Assembly (NCBI GenBank): GCA_017882055.1 | Contig: JADGQE010000184.1 | Coordinates: forward strand, 1 to 7,667 | Reading direction: 5' to 3' | Origin: Thermoflexales bacterium | GTDB lineage: Bacteria; Chloroflexota; Anaerolineae; Fen-1058 | Length of the DNA: 7,667 nt | In this document: in pieces, positions 1 through 5,915 of the stretch | How the letters are laid out: every line of letters starts with the position of its first letter | Position numbering within the stretch: the first letter of the stretch is position 1 | Notes under the pieces: model-generated | Databases searched by the model: none | What the model was told of the DNA's origin: nothing | The model's input: only the letters and a program-made list of their open reading frames with translations | Position numbers and translations under genes: made by a program

Positions 1-539
1 CCGGCCACGGCCAGCACGGCGGCGGCTGGCAGCTCTGCTTCGGCTGGAATCTCGGCCGAATCACGCGCTTGCAAAGCGATCGCTTCCGGGATCACAGTCA
101 GCAGGCCGAGAAGCGTGCGCCGCCTGCGTAGCATCACCAGTAGACCGATGATCGACACGGCGCTTGCGCCGACCAGCACGCCGATCAATCCGTACCGCAG
201 AGCCAACACGGCCAGCGCGATGCTATCGGCTCCACCCCACCAGCCCAAAGCCCAGGCCGCGCTGCCCGCGGCAATTGCCATGCCCGGAGCCGGCGAGTTC
301 GTCACCACGCCGACGCCGATCGCGATGGGCGCGAGCAGGATCGCCGATCGACGCGACGGCCATAGCAGCATCGCGCTGGTGAGCAACCACCACGGCCACG
401 TTTGCCCGATGAGGGCCAGGATGGTCAGCGCCAGCAGCGCCGGTATTGCAATACTCCGATGACGGAGATCGCTGATGAGCGTGACGGTCCACAACGCGAG
501 CAAGGCGATCGATGGTGCAAGGATCAATCCGTCTATCAT
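1..539 (-). CDS. tadV: Prepilin peptidase, TadV/CpaA type (A24 family), 3' end off the left edge
   Basis: An integral-membrane aspartic peptidase that would cleave the Flp pilins and TadE-like pseudopilins of this locus on the cytoplasmic side of the membrane. The start is ATG at 537-539, with a good ribosome binding site (AAGGTGGAG, 548-556) 8 nt upstream; 179 codons are visible before the window edge. The frame is almost all hydrophobic segments. Two motifs fit the A24 family: Asp24 in ISDLRHRSIAIP, just after the first membrane helix and before a basic patch, and Asp105 in GWWGGADSIAL, a GGAD form of the GxGD motif. The visible end, ELPAAAVLAVAG, resembles the conserved last helix of the family. 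The gene begins 52 nt after the cysteine-rich secreted protein and closes the visible cluster. The motif pattern is seen directly; substrate assignment is inferred from the neighbours. The 3' end cannot be judged. Confidence 0.83.
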   Translation of the reverse strand, partial: MIDGLILAPSIALLALWTVTLISDLRHRSIAIPALLALTILALIGQTWPWWLLTSAMLLWPSRRSAILLAPIAIGVGVVTNSPAPGMAIAAGSAAWALGWWGGADSIALAVLALRYGLIGVLVGASAVSIIGLLVMLRRRRTLLGLLTVIPEAIALQARDSAEIPAEAELPAAAVLAVA

Positions 540-591
540 CGGGGTGACTCCACCTTCGAACCAGGCTGCGGGCCGCGTGCGAGATCCTTCC

Positions 592-2058
592 TCATGGATG
601 CACCGGCTGAATCTCGATCACAGGAATAGACGGCGGATATTGGAACGGAGTGCGCACCTGGCCGCCCGGGTCCATGCCCGCCATGTTAGTCTTGCCGGAG
701 CCGATGTAGGGCAAGGGCAGGCCCTGTTTGCGCACATCGTACTGTGTCCACGGCTCCGTGACGCTCTTCCACGCCCAGACGACACACCGGTCGCGCTGGC
801 GCTGGTTGGGTTTACCAGCATCTGGCCCGTGATTACAGGCCTGGCCAACAGGCACAACACTATAGAAGCAGTCGCCCGGTTCCTTCCTTGTACAGACATA
901 TTGGTCATACTTGAACGTCCACTCCGGCCACCACCAGGTCTGAATGATCGACGAGTAGGCCGGCACGCAGCCCACACACGTGCAGGCTTTGCAGGTCTCA
1001 CAGGTATACTGGACGCTTAGCGTGCGCTCGGTGTAGTTGCAGTTCCGATCCTGACACTGGGGATTCCACGGCGGGAAGGTCCCATTTAGACCATACGACG
1101 ACGTCTCGTAGGTGTGCTGTGTGCACTGACCTGGCTGAAGCAGGACGAGCTGATTGCCGCCATTCCAACTGCGCTCTTCAAGTGCCAACGCCGAGATGAA
1201 GGGTGGTTGTGTCCCGAAGCCCGGATCGCTGCCGGTATACCTGCGCCACGCCACACCCAGTTGATAGTTCACCTGCGCGCCCTCGCCTTGCTTGCCGGTT
1301 GTCCCGCCACAGTCATAGGTGCTATCACTGTGCTCACTGCGATCGACGCCGCACGGTATGGCTTTGTTGGCGGAGAACTGTTCGACGCTGTTCGGCGCGC
1401 TGATGAAACAGATATTGGTCGCCAGACCCACGAGTGATCGCGGCCACGGATTGCGCGCCGCGTTGACTGCCGGAATCTTCACCGACACCGAGAGGTCGTA
1501 ACCCGGCCATTGACTCGCACAGGGCTGGGTAATTCCATCTCCGCCAGGCACGGGAGCCTGGTTGCACGGATAGGGCGTGGGCACGGGCGTCGGCTGCGGA
1601 CGCGGCGTCGGTGGAGTACAACTCGCTACGCAGGTAATGTTCGTAATGTATCGTGTCCCATCGGGCGCCTGATAGTAGGTGTCGATGGAGTAGCCCTGCC
1701 GGCAGGCATAATTGGCCATGCAGAACGTGCCATAGAACCCGCCCGGCGGCGCGTAGGTTGGCGGTGGAATGGTCGGCAGTGGAACCGCTGTTGTGCCAGG
1801 TGGCACCTGCGTGCTACCCGGCGGTGGCACCGCCGTCCCGCCAGGCACGGCTGTGCCGCCAGGCGGACAAGAGGATTGGCAGTTGATCCAACAGCCGCAG
1901 CCAAGATCAAATTGACAAGTGACGGGGCACTGCCGCAGTGGCGCAGCCAATAGGCGATTGGTTGATGCCGGAGACAACAGCAGTAAAACGACTATCAGGG
2001 CTATGGCGAAGGCGGCGGCCCGGGCAATTTTTGCGCGTTGAGATGTGTAACTTTCCAT
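592..2058 (-). CDS. Secreted cysteine-rich, Pro/Thr-rich protein of the Tad locus, unknown function
   Basis: 488 residues; no known family recognised. Residues 1-39 form a basic N-terminus followed by a hydrophobic stretch (about 13-30) ending near AA, so a Sec signal peptide or signal anchor. Next comes a Cys cluster (Cys44, 48, 54, 56, 60, 64), then a Gly/Pro linker with four degenerate G-x-T-x-V-P repeats (about 66-93), a short Cys-containing segment (113-147), a TPxP linker (148-164) and a C-terminal region of about 320 residues. The latter holds the dense cluster Cys353, 356, 359, 361, 364 beside an aromatic stretch (TWWWPEW, 374-380). There are 27 cysteines in all, implying heavy disulfide bonding or metal binding outside the cell. 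ATG at 2056-2058 follows GGAG at 8 nt; the gene overlaps the upstream one by 58 nt in another frame, suggesting translational coupling. Position between a TadG-like gene and the prepilin peptidase suggests a pilus-tip, adhesin or surface-anchor role; this is inference. Confidence 0.8.
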   Translation of the reverse strand: MESYTSQRAKIARAAAFAIALIVVLLLLSPASTNRLLAAPLRQCPVTCQFDLGCGCWINCQSSCPPGGTAVPGGTAVPPPGSTQVPPGTTAVPLPTIPPPTYAPPGGFYGTFCMANYACRQGYSIDTYYQAPDGTRYITNITCVASCTPPTPRPQPTPVPTPYPCNQAPVPGGDGITQPCASQWPGYDLSVSVKIPAVNAARNPWPRSLVGLATNICFISAPNSVEQFSANKAIPCGVDRSEHSDSTYDCGGTTGKQGEGAQVNYQLGVAWRRYTGSDPGFGTQPPFISALALEERSWNGGNQLVLLQPGQCTQHTYETSSYGLNGTFPPWNPQCQDRNCNYTERTLSVQYTCETCKACTCVGCVPAYSSIIQTWWWPEWTFKYDQYVCTRKEPGDCFYSVVPVGQACNHGPDAGKPNQRQRDRCVVWAWKSVTEPWTQYDVRKQGLPLPYIGSGKTNMAGMDPGGQVRTPFQYPPSIPVIEIQPVHP

Positions 2059-2726
2059 TGACTATTCTCCAGTGAGACGGCAGCGATGAATAACTCGTAA
2101 GGCTCAGGGCCTTTAGGGGTACGTCGATCGACACACGGCGATGATGTGTTGAGATACTGCTTGCAGCCCGCAGCGTCAAACACCAGCACACCTTTCACTT
2201 CCAATTTGGCACGGGCAATGGTGCAGATAGTGCTGCTCTGGCATTGCACTGGATTGAGGGGGCCGAAGGTGTCAACCTCGCGGCCGTTGCTCATGACCTC
2301 CGGTACAATGAAGCCACGGCCAGCTGCTTGTCGGGCCTGGTCGCATAAGGTCGCTTTGTCCGGCTGCTTTCTCAACACCGCGTCCGAAGCGTCTTCGACA
2401 TAGCCGCAGGCCAAGACATGTGCAAAAGCATTCTTAATTTGCGTCTCGATTTCAGCGGGCGGTGCGAGATATGGCTTGCTATCGAGGCCGGTCTGCTGCG
2501 TCCAGCCGCCGGGCAGCGGCGTGGCGCTTGGCACCGGCGTATGACCAGGCACCGTCGTCCACGTCGGCAGCGGCGTGATCACCGCGGCCAGTGGCACGGG
2601 TTGATGTGTCACGGGCTGAATCAAGACACCGACGCTGCCGACGACGAGTACCACCAGCACCGCGATGGCCAGCCAACCGGCCGGCTTGATGCGAACAGAT
2701 TTGGGTGAAGAAGATTTGGTTGTCAT
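2001..2726 (-). CDS. Membrane-anchored protein with Pro/Thr linker and six-cysteine extracytoplasmic domain
   Basis: 241 residues; family not recognised. A short basic Ser/Lys-rich cytoplasmic N-terminus (1-16) is followed by one membrane helix (about 17-37), a Pro/Thr-rich spacer (about 38-72, with TPLPTWTTVP and HTPVPSATPLP) and a globular C-terminal part (about 85-235). The globular part has six cysteines (107, 128, 162, 168, 188, 198), an even number compatible with three disulfides. Its last strands (ELFIAAVSLENSQWKVTHL) have the alternating pattern and late Trp common in NTF2-like folds, but this is only a resemblance. ATG at 2724-2726 is preceded by GAGG at close spacing and lies 19 nt after the TadG-like gene; the 3' end overlaps the secreted cysteine-rich gene by 58 nt. 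The single-pass topology with an outside domain suggests a surface or assembly component of the pilus. Function unknown. Confidence 0.8.
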   Translation of the reverse strand: MTTKSSSPKSVRIKPAGWLAIAVLVVLVVGSVGVLIQPVTHQPVPLAAVITPLPTWTTVPGHTPVPSATPLPGGWTQQTGLDSKPYLAPPAEIETQIKNAFAHVLACGYVEDASDAVLRKQPDKATLCDQARQAAGRGFIVPEVMSNGREVDTFGPLNPVQCQSSTICTIARAKLEVKGVLVFDAAGCKQYLNTSSPCVDRRTPKGPEPYELFIAAVSLENSQWKVTHLNAQKLPGPPPSP

Positions 2727-2745
2727 GTTTGCCTCTTATCCTCCG

Positions 2746-3222
2746 TCATTGTCCTGGCCGCCCAATGCCCCACGCCGGCCGCTCGCGGCCCGTGACATTC
2801 AGCCGCAGCGGTCCAACTCCGAACAGCCCCAGGAACACCGGCTGCACCTCGACCCAGCCTTGGACCTGCACCGTATTGTCCGCAGGATGCAGGTAAATGC
2901 GATCGAGGTGCAGATTGGGATCGTTGCTTTGCCCATAGTACGCAGCGGTACCAGGCGCCTTCCCCGGATCTAACTTCACTTGCCCGGACTGGGCATACAG
3001 CGCCGGATTGATCTCGGATGCGGCCGCGACGGCCGCGCCATCAGCCGCCCACCGCGCGCGGCGATACTGCACCCACATCAATCCACCATCGAACACGAGG
3101 CCGACCAGCATCAGCAATACGGGCAGCAGAATGGCCGTCCAGGCCAACACCTGGCCACGTTCGTTGCGCGCTCTCGCATTCGTCTTAACGCGCGTTAGGA
3201 CACTTCGAAGTCGTTGTCGCAT
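2746..3222 (-). CDS. TadG-like pseudopilin (TadE/G-type N-terminal domain only)
   Basis: 158 residues. A basic N-terminus ends in ERGQVLAW (21-28), followed by a membrane helix (about 27-47) and the segment FDGGLMWVQYRRARWAADGAAVAAA (44-68). This layout is typical of the N-terminal domain of TadG-like proteins: RGxx, hydrophobic helix, aspartate, then 'R...ADAAALAAA'. The C-terminal half ends in a beta-rich stretch (VQVQGWVEVQPVFLGLFG) like that of TadE/TadG proteins. Full-length TadG usually continues into a von Willebrand A-like domain; none is present here. The GQ pair matches the cleavage site of the other pilins, but position +5 is Trp28 rather than Glu, so cleavage is uncertain. The start was placed at ATG 3220-3222 because GCAGGAG (3229-3235) sits 6 nt upstream; longer in-frame starts would overlap the preceding gene. 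It follows the second TadE-like gene by 26 nt. Confidence 0.8.
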   Translation of the reverse strand: MRQRLRSVLTRVKTNARARNERGQVLAWTAILLPVLLMLVGLVFDGGLMWVQYRRARWAADGAAVAAASEINPALYAQSGQVKLDPGKAPGTAAYYGQSNDPNLHLDRIYLHPADNTVQVQGWVEVQPVFLGLFGVGPLRLNVTGRERPAWGIGRPGQ

Positions 3223-3248
3223 CACTTTCTCCTGCAAGTCGATCATCT

Positions 3249-3755
3249 TTACCATTTGGACTTCCACTTGTAAATCGGCATCGTTTCCGACGCGCACACT
3301 TGCTGCGGCGCGAGGATCTGTCCGAAGGGCACCGGCGGCGCCGGAACGTTGTAGCAAACACGCGCGCGCACTTGCACGCCGCGATGCCATTGACCCCAGA
3401 CGCTCACCTGCGCCGTCGCGTGATCGGGGTTAAGGCCAAAGCCATCGAGCGCATAACGCGCACCGAGATACGCCTGACTGACGCCGCGATTCTGATTGAG
3501 TGTGGCCACGGCATGACGCGTACCCGACCACGCTGCTGCTTCCATCGCCAGTTTGGTATAGAGCACCTGACCGAAGCCGACGACACCGGCGATCACAATC
3601 AAGAACAACGGCAGCACGAGCACGAATTCGACGTAGGCTTGACCACGCGCGATTTGAGCGCGTCGACCTCGAATCTCGGATTGAAAGCCCTCCCTCCAAA
3701 GCGCGATCGCTGTAGGGACAACCGACAGGCTGCGGGGTGCTTTTTTCGTCTTCAT
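3249..3755 (-). CDS. TadE-like pseudopilin (second copy; TadE/TadF family)
   Basis: 168 residues. An unusually long basic cytoplasmic leader (1-38) ends in RGQAYVEFVLVLP (37-49), which starts the membrane helix (to about 62). This matches the TadE/TadF pattern: cleavage after Gly38, Glu43 at +5 and Phe44 at +6. The helix is followed by the family-like MEAAAWSGTRHAVA (71-84). The extracytoplasmic part carries two cysteines (134 and 154) flanking a proline-rich segment, possibly a disulfide. Minor pseudopilins of this family are processed by the prepilin peptidase and needed for pilus assembly or surface release. The start is ATG 3753-3755, 17 nt after the previous stop; AAGGA lies 12 nt upstream, a rather long spacing. 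An upstream open extension of the frame lies inside the preceding gene and is not believed. Confidence 0.85.
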   Translation of the reverse strand: MKTKKAPRSLSVVPTAIALWREGFQSEIRGRRAQIARGQAYVEFVLVLPLFLIVIAGVVGFGQVLYTKLAMEAAAWSGTRHAVATLNQNRGVSQAYLGARYALDGFGLNPDHATAQVSVWGQWHRGVQVRARVCYNVPAPPVPFGQILAPQQVCASETMPIYKWKSKW

Positions 3756-3772
3756 CTTTTGCCTGCGTCCTT

Positions 3773-4198
3773 TTACTCGAACTGGCCCGGCGGCCCGGGA
3801 TAGAATTCTTCGAGCCGGAAAAAGGCCGACGCTTTGAGCGAGAGATTCAGGCCGCCGCCCATCAGCCCGCCGAGGCCGATCGGCCACTGCCACGGCACAT
3901 CCGCCCGCGCTCGCACGGATCGAAACGCCGGCTGCACCGCCAACGAGAAATGACTGTTCTCGCTGCTGGCCATCTGGCCCAGGCCGGTCACCAGAATTTG
4001 ATCGTAGGTCTGGTAACCGACCGACGCCGGCTGACCGGCGGCGACCTGCCGCGCGGCCTCGAAGGTGCCGGACGAGACGATCATCCGGCCCCACCAGAAG
4101 TAGGCCAGTTCCCACGCGAGCAGGATCAACAGCAACATGCCGGGCAGCACGATCACGAACTCAATGTAGGCTTGGCCTTTACGGCGCTTGAATAACAT
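3773..4198 (-). CDS. tadE: TadE-like pseudopilin (first copy)
   Basis: 141 residues. A very short basic leader (MLFKRRKG) leads into QAYIEFVIVLPGMLLLILLA, the classic TadE start: cleavage after Gly8, Glu13 at +5, Phe14 at +6, then a membrane helix to about residue 33. The following SSGTFEAARQVAAGQ (42-56) is the family's usual 'EAAR' segment. The remainder is a small extracytoplasmic domain without cysteines, Gly-rich near 107-116. The start is ATG 4196-4198, chosen because AGGAGG (4204-4209) stands 5 nt upstream; a longer in-frame start at 4306 would read through the intergenic repeat region and adds 36 residues with no family resemblance. The 138-nt gap separating it from the Flp pilin gene contains two inverted repeats. 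Confidence 0.87.
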   Translation of the reverse strand: MLFKRRKGQAYIEFVIVLPGMLLLILLAWELAYFWWGRMIVSSGTFEAARQVAAGQPASVGYQTYDQILVTGLGQMASSENSHFSLAVQPAFRSVRARADVPWQWPIGLGGLMGGGLNLSLKASAFFRLEEFYPGPPGQFE

Positions 4199-4236
4199 AT
4201 TCGCCTCCTCAATAAAGGATGACGCCTGGCGGCCCA

Positions 4237-4253
4237 CCCCGCCGAAGGCGGGG
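4237..4253 (-). terminator. GC-rich hairpin downstream of the Flp pilin gene
   Basis: CCCCGCC (4237-4243) and GGCGGGG (4247-4253) are perfect complements around a 3-nt loop; in the minus-strand transcript the tip reads CCUUCGG. It lies between the Flp pilin stop codon and the ribosome binding site of the first TadE gene. There is no U-run after it, so it is not a textbook intrinsic terminator. A role in partial termination or in protecting the 3' end of pilin mRNA is inferred. Confidence 0.5.
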
Positions 4254-4262
4254 GCATGGGCA

Positions 4263-4330
4263 GGATGAAGGCGGAAGGATGAAACGAGGATGTCTCTCTT
4301 CTTCATCCTTCCTTACTTCATCCTTCATCC
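4263..4330. repeat. Inverted and direct GGATGAA/TTCATCC heptamer repeats
   Basis: GGATGAA occurs at 4263-4269 and 4277-4283; its complement TTCATCC occurs at 4302-4308, 4317-4323 and 4324-4330. The arms 4273-4283 and 4302-4312 pair perfectly over 11 bp, and 4263-4269 pairs with 4317-4323 for 7 more, separated by a small internal loop. The array fills most of the gap between the Flp pilin gene and the first TadE gene and is non-coding. Similar short GGATGAA-type intergenic repeats may be scattered through the host genome, but that cannot be seen from this window. Confidence 0.75.
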
Positions 4331-4336
4331 TTGCTT

Positions 4337-4513
4337 TCACGGCAGCGCGTTGATCCGGCCTTGCTGTCGCCGAAAAACATTCCCGACCAACGTAATCGTG
4401 GCGACGATGATGGCCGCGATCGCCAGCACGGAGGCCAACAACACAACGTATTCAGTGTAGCCTTGACCGGACGAGTCGGCCAGCATCGATGTTTGAAACA
4501 GTTTCTTGAACAT
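4337..4513 (-). CDS. flp: Flp-type pilin
   Basis: 58 residues, the likely major subunit of the Tad pilus. A 16-residue leader (MFKKLFQTSMLADSSG) is followed by QGYTEYVVLLASVLAIAAI. This is the Flp signature: cleavage after Gly16, Glu21 at +5 and Tyr22 at +6, then one hydrophobic helix that packs the fibre (to about residue 47) and a short polar tail. Mature length would be 42 residues, within the usual small size of Flp pilins. The start is ATG 4511-4513, with AGGAG (4522-4526) 8 nt upstream; a longer open frame back to 4597 runs through the hairpin and is rejected. It is flanked by a strong hairpin upstream and by inverted repeats downstream, an arrangement that could uncouple pilin expression from its neighbours. 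Confidence 0.9.
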   Translation of the reverse strand: MFKKLFQTSMLADSSGQGYTEYVVLLASVLAIAAIIVATITLVGNVFRRQQGRINALP

Positions 4514-4539
4514 GGCAATTTCTCCTGTTGAAAAGTTGG

Positions 4540-4571
4540 GCCCCGGGCCTCCCGGAGGTTTGGCCCGGGGC
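4540..4571 (-). promoter_or_regulatory. 10-bp perfect hairpin in the leader of the Flp pilin gene
   Basis: GCCCCGGGCC (4540-4549) and GGCCCGGGGC (4562-4571) are perfect complements around a 12-nt loop. The hairpin stands in the 93-nt gap between the small pilin gene and the Flp pilin gene, about 14 nt before the Flp ribosome binding site in the transcript. On the minus strand it is followed by CCAACTTTTC, a weak T-run, so it could be a leaky terminator, an attenuator or an mRNA-processing/stability element. The loop contains CCUCC on the minus strand, which could contact the downstream GGAG over about 4 bp; this is speculative. Confidence 0.6.
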
Positions 4572-4606
4572 AGGCTGAGACGATCTGGACGGACCACCAG
4601 AACGAG

Positions 4607-4771
4607 TTAGGGATCGGGAATCGCGCCGATCCACGTGTTCGTCTTGTCGCCTTCAGTCGCCGTGGTTCTGGCGACCAACATGACCACCGTGCCGACCACT
4701 GCGATCACGAGGATCGCACCGACCAGCCATTCGACGACGGCCTGACCGGACTTGCCTTTCAGAAAACGCAT
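4607..4771 (-). CDS. Very small Flp-like pilin or pseudopilin
   Basis: 54 residues, easily missed because of its size. The leader MRFLKGKSG is followed by QAVVEWLVGAILVIAVVGTV, a prepilin signature with cleavage after Gly9, Glu14 at +5 and Trp15 where Flp has Tyr, then a single hydrophobic helix (about 14-34) and a short polar tail ending IGAIPDP. The start at ATG 4769-4771 is supported by an almost perfect Shine-Dalgarno sequence (GGGAGGTGAG, 4778-4787), the strongest in the cluster, implying high translation. It lies 187 nt after tadC and 93 nt before the Flp pilin. It may be a second pilin, a minor subunit or the initiating pseudopilin; the sequence cannot separate these. Confidence 0.82.
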   Translation of the reverse strand: MRFLKGKSGQAVVEWLVGAILVIAVVGTVVMLVARTTATEGDKTNTWIGAIPDP

Positions 4772-4958
4772 GGTATTCTCACCTCCCTTCCTGACAAGAT
4801 TACGCGGCTGACCATTGACCCCTGGCTTGAAGACCGATTGCCAGGCTGTGGCTGAGCCCCTATGTCACGTTCTTCAACCCGTTAGGCCTCACAAGCCGCA
4901 TGGGCGAGCCTGGGGCGGTGACAGTGGCCTGGCAGCATCGTCTTCCCCGCGTCGAGCG
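4772..4958 (-). promoter_or_regulatory. Non-coding leader of the pilin genes with RNA-structure potential
   Basis: This gap between tadC and the first pilin gene holds no open frame that looks coding. It contains several complementary segments: CCTGGC (4821-4826) with GCCAGG (4840-4845), a 6-bp hairpin whose loop holds TTGAAGA (4827-4833); that loop is in turn complementary to TCTTCAA (4871-4877), with two more pairs outside it. GGCT (4844-4847) can pair with AGCC (4855-4858). The two main pairings could form a pseudoknot or be alternatives. The region ends in the strong ribosome binding site of the small pilin. I do not recognise a known riboswitch class and see no clear sigma-70 promoter. 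A regulatory leader is inferred. Confidence 0.4.
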
Positions 4959-5864
4959 CTAACCGCCAATCACGCTGATCATCTTGACCGCACCGGGCGC
5001 GACCAGGATGAGCATGATCGCGATGATGGCGAAGAAAGCCGGAATCACCATGAGCACCGCGTTTTTGTAGCCGCGCTCGGCAATGACTAACTTGGCCGAC
5101 AAACGCGCGTCAGCGGCCATTTGCCGCAAGGCTTTGCCGGTGCCGCCGCCGCCCATTTCATTGGCGGCTTTGAGCCGCTCGAACACACGCGCGATCTCCG
5201 GCAGCCGGCCGCTTTTCTGAACTACCGTATCGGCGGTATTTTCAAAATCGCCGCCCGTATGGCCGCCCGAATCGTCGCCGGTCGCGTAATAGGCCGAAAA
5301 CTTGCGGCACTCCGCGACCCACGCACCCCCGGGTTTCTCCGCCACCGAGCGAATCGCCATCGGCAGCGCACTGCCGGACGAGACATGAATTGCCAGCCGA
5401 TCCATCGTCGAAGCCGCATCGAGCATCAACTGCTCTTTGCGATCGCGCTCGGCATTGGCGATGGTGCGATCAGGCATGGCCCAGCCGAAGACCGCCAACC
5501 CCAGCATCACCGGGACAGTGGCGGCGCTCAGACCGATCAGCAATCCGAAGACGCCGCCGAACAACGCGAACAAGATCGCAGTGAACAACCGGTAGGACAT
5601 CACCACTTCCGGCACCGTGAATGGCGGCGGATAGTTGGCACGCGCCAGCCGCCGCGCGAGATCAAGCTTGTGCACACGCAGATCGACCCGGCCCAACGTC
5701 AAGACCCGCTCGGCAGCCGGCACAAACAAGGTCGCAAGCAGCCGCTGTGTCATCGGCCGCGTGTCGGCGTCGGTGAGCCGGATACGCGGCGCGCGCGGTC
5801 GCAGCGCATCGACGAACATGAACACGCCGAACGCGGCGATGAAGGCAAAAGGCATAACTGTCAT
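4959..5864 (-). CDS. tadC: TadC, type II secretion/Tad platform protein (T2SF domain)
   Basis: 301 residues, the normal TadC length. It is an inner-membrane protein that with TadB forms the platform on which the TadA motor drives pilin polymerisation. An N-terminal helix (about 4-20) is followed by a basic cytoplasmic stretch, a pair of membrane helices (about 89-130), the cytoplasmic T2SF helical bundle (about 140-265, with MLDAASTMDRLAIHVSSGSA and LRQMAADARLSAKL) and a C-terminal hydrophobic helix (about 268-292) ending APGAVKMISVIGG. An unusual Gly/Asp-rich loop (TGDDSGGHTGGDFE, 195-208) and a GGGG run (238-241) interrupt the bundle. The start is ATG 5862-5864, with GGAG 9 nt upstream; Met4 is an alternative. 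It follows tadB by 51 nt. Confidence 0.88.
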   Translation of the reverse strand: MTVMPFAFIAAFGVFMFVDALRPRAPRIRLTDADTRPMTQRLLATLFVPAAERVLTLGRVDLRVHKLDLARRLARANYPPPFTVPEVVMSYRLFTAILFALFGGVFGLLIGLSAATVPVMLGLAVFGWAMPDRTIANAERDRKEQLMLDAASTMDRLAIHVSSGSALPMAIRSVAEKPGGAWVAECRKFSAYYATGDDSGGHTGGDFENTADTVVQKSGRLPEIARVFERLKAANEMGGGGTGKALRQMAADARLSAKLVIAERGYKNAVLMVIPAFFAIIAIMLILVAPGAVKMISVIGG

Positions 5865-5915
5865 GATGGCTCACTCCGTTTTCTATTGCTGCAAATCACG
5901 ATCGATCTTCAACTC

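Noticed and set aside
115..462. Plus-strand open frame and a minus-strand frame at 223-492
   Set aside because: Both are out-of-frame shadows of the hydrophobic prepilin peptidase reading frame, which holds both catalytic aspartate motifs.
475..1020. Plus-strand open frame of 181 codons opposite the secreted protein and the peptidase start
   Set aside because: It crosses the end of one minus-strand gene and the start of another; both are better supported by motifs and ribosome binding sites.
4199..4306. N-terminal extension of the first TadE-like gene to an ATG at 4306
   Set aside because: The extension is encoded by the repeat and hairpin region and has no pseudopilin-like sequence; ATG 4198 has an ideal ribosome binding site and gives a normal leader.
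4772..4958. Cobalamin riboswitch, because GCCACTGT resembling a B12 box occurs on the minus strand
   Set aside because: None of the other conserved cobalamin riboswitch segments is present, and the downstream genes have no link to cobalamin.
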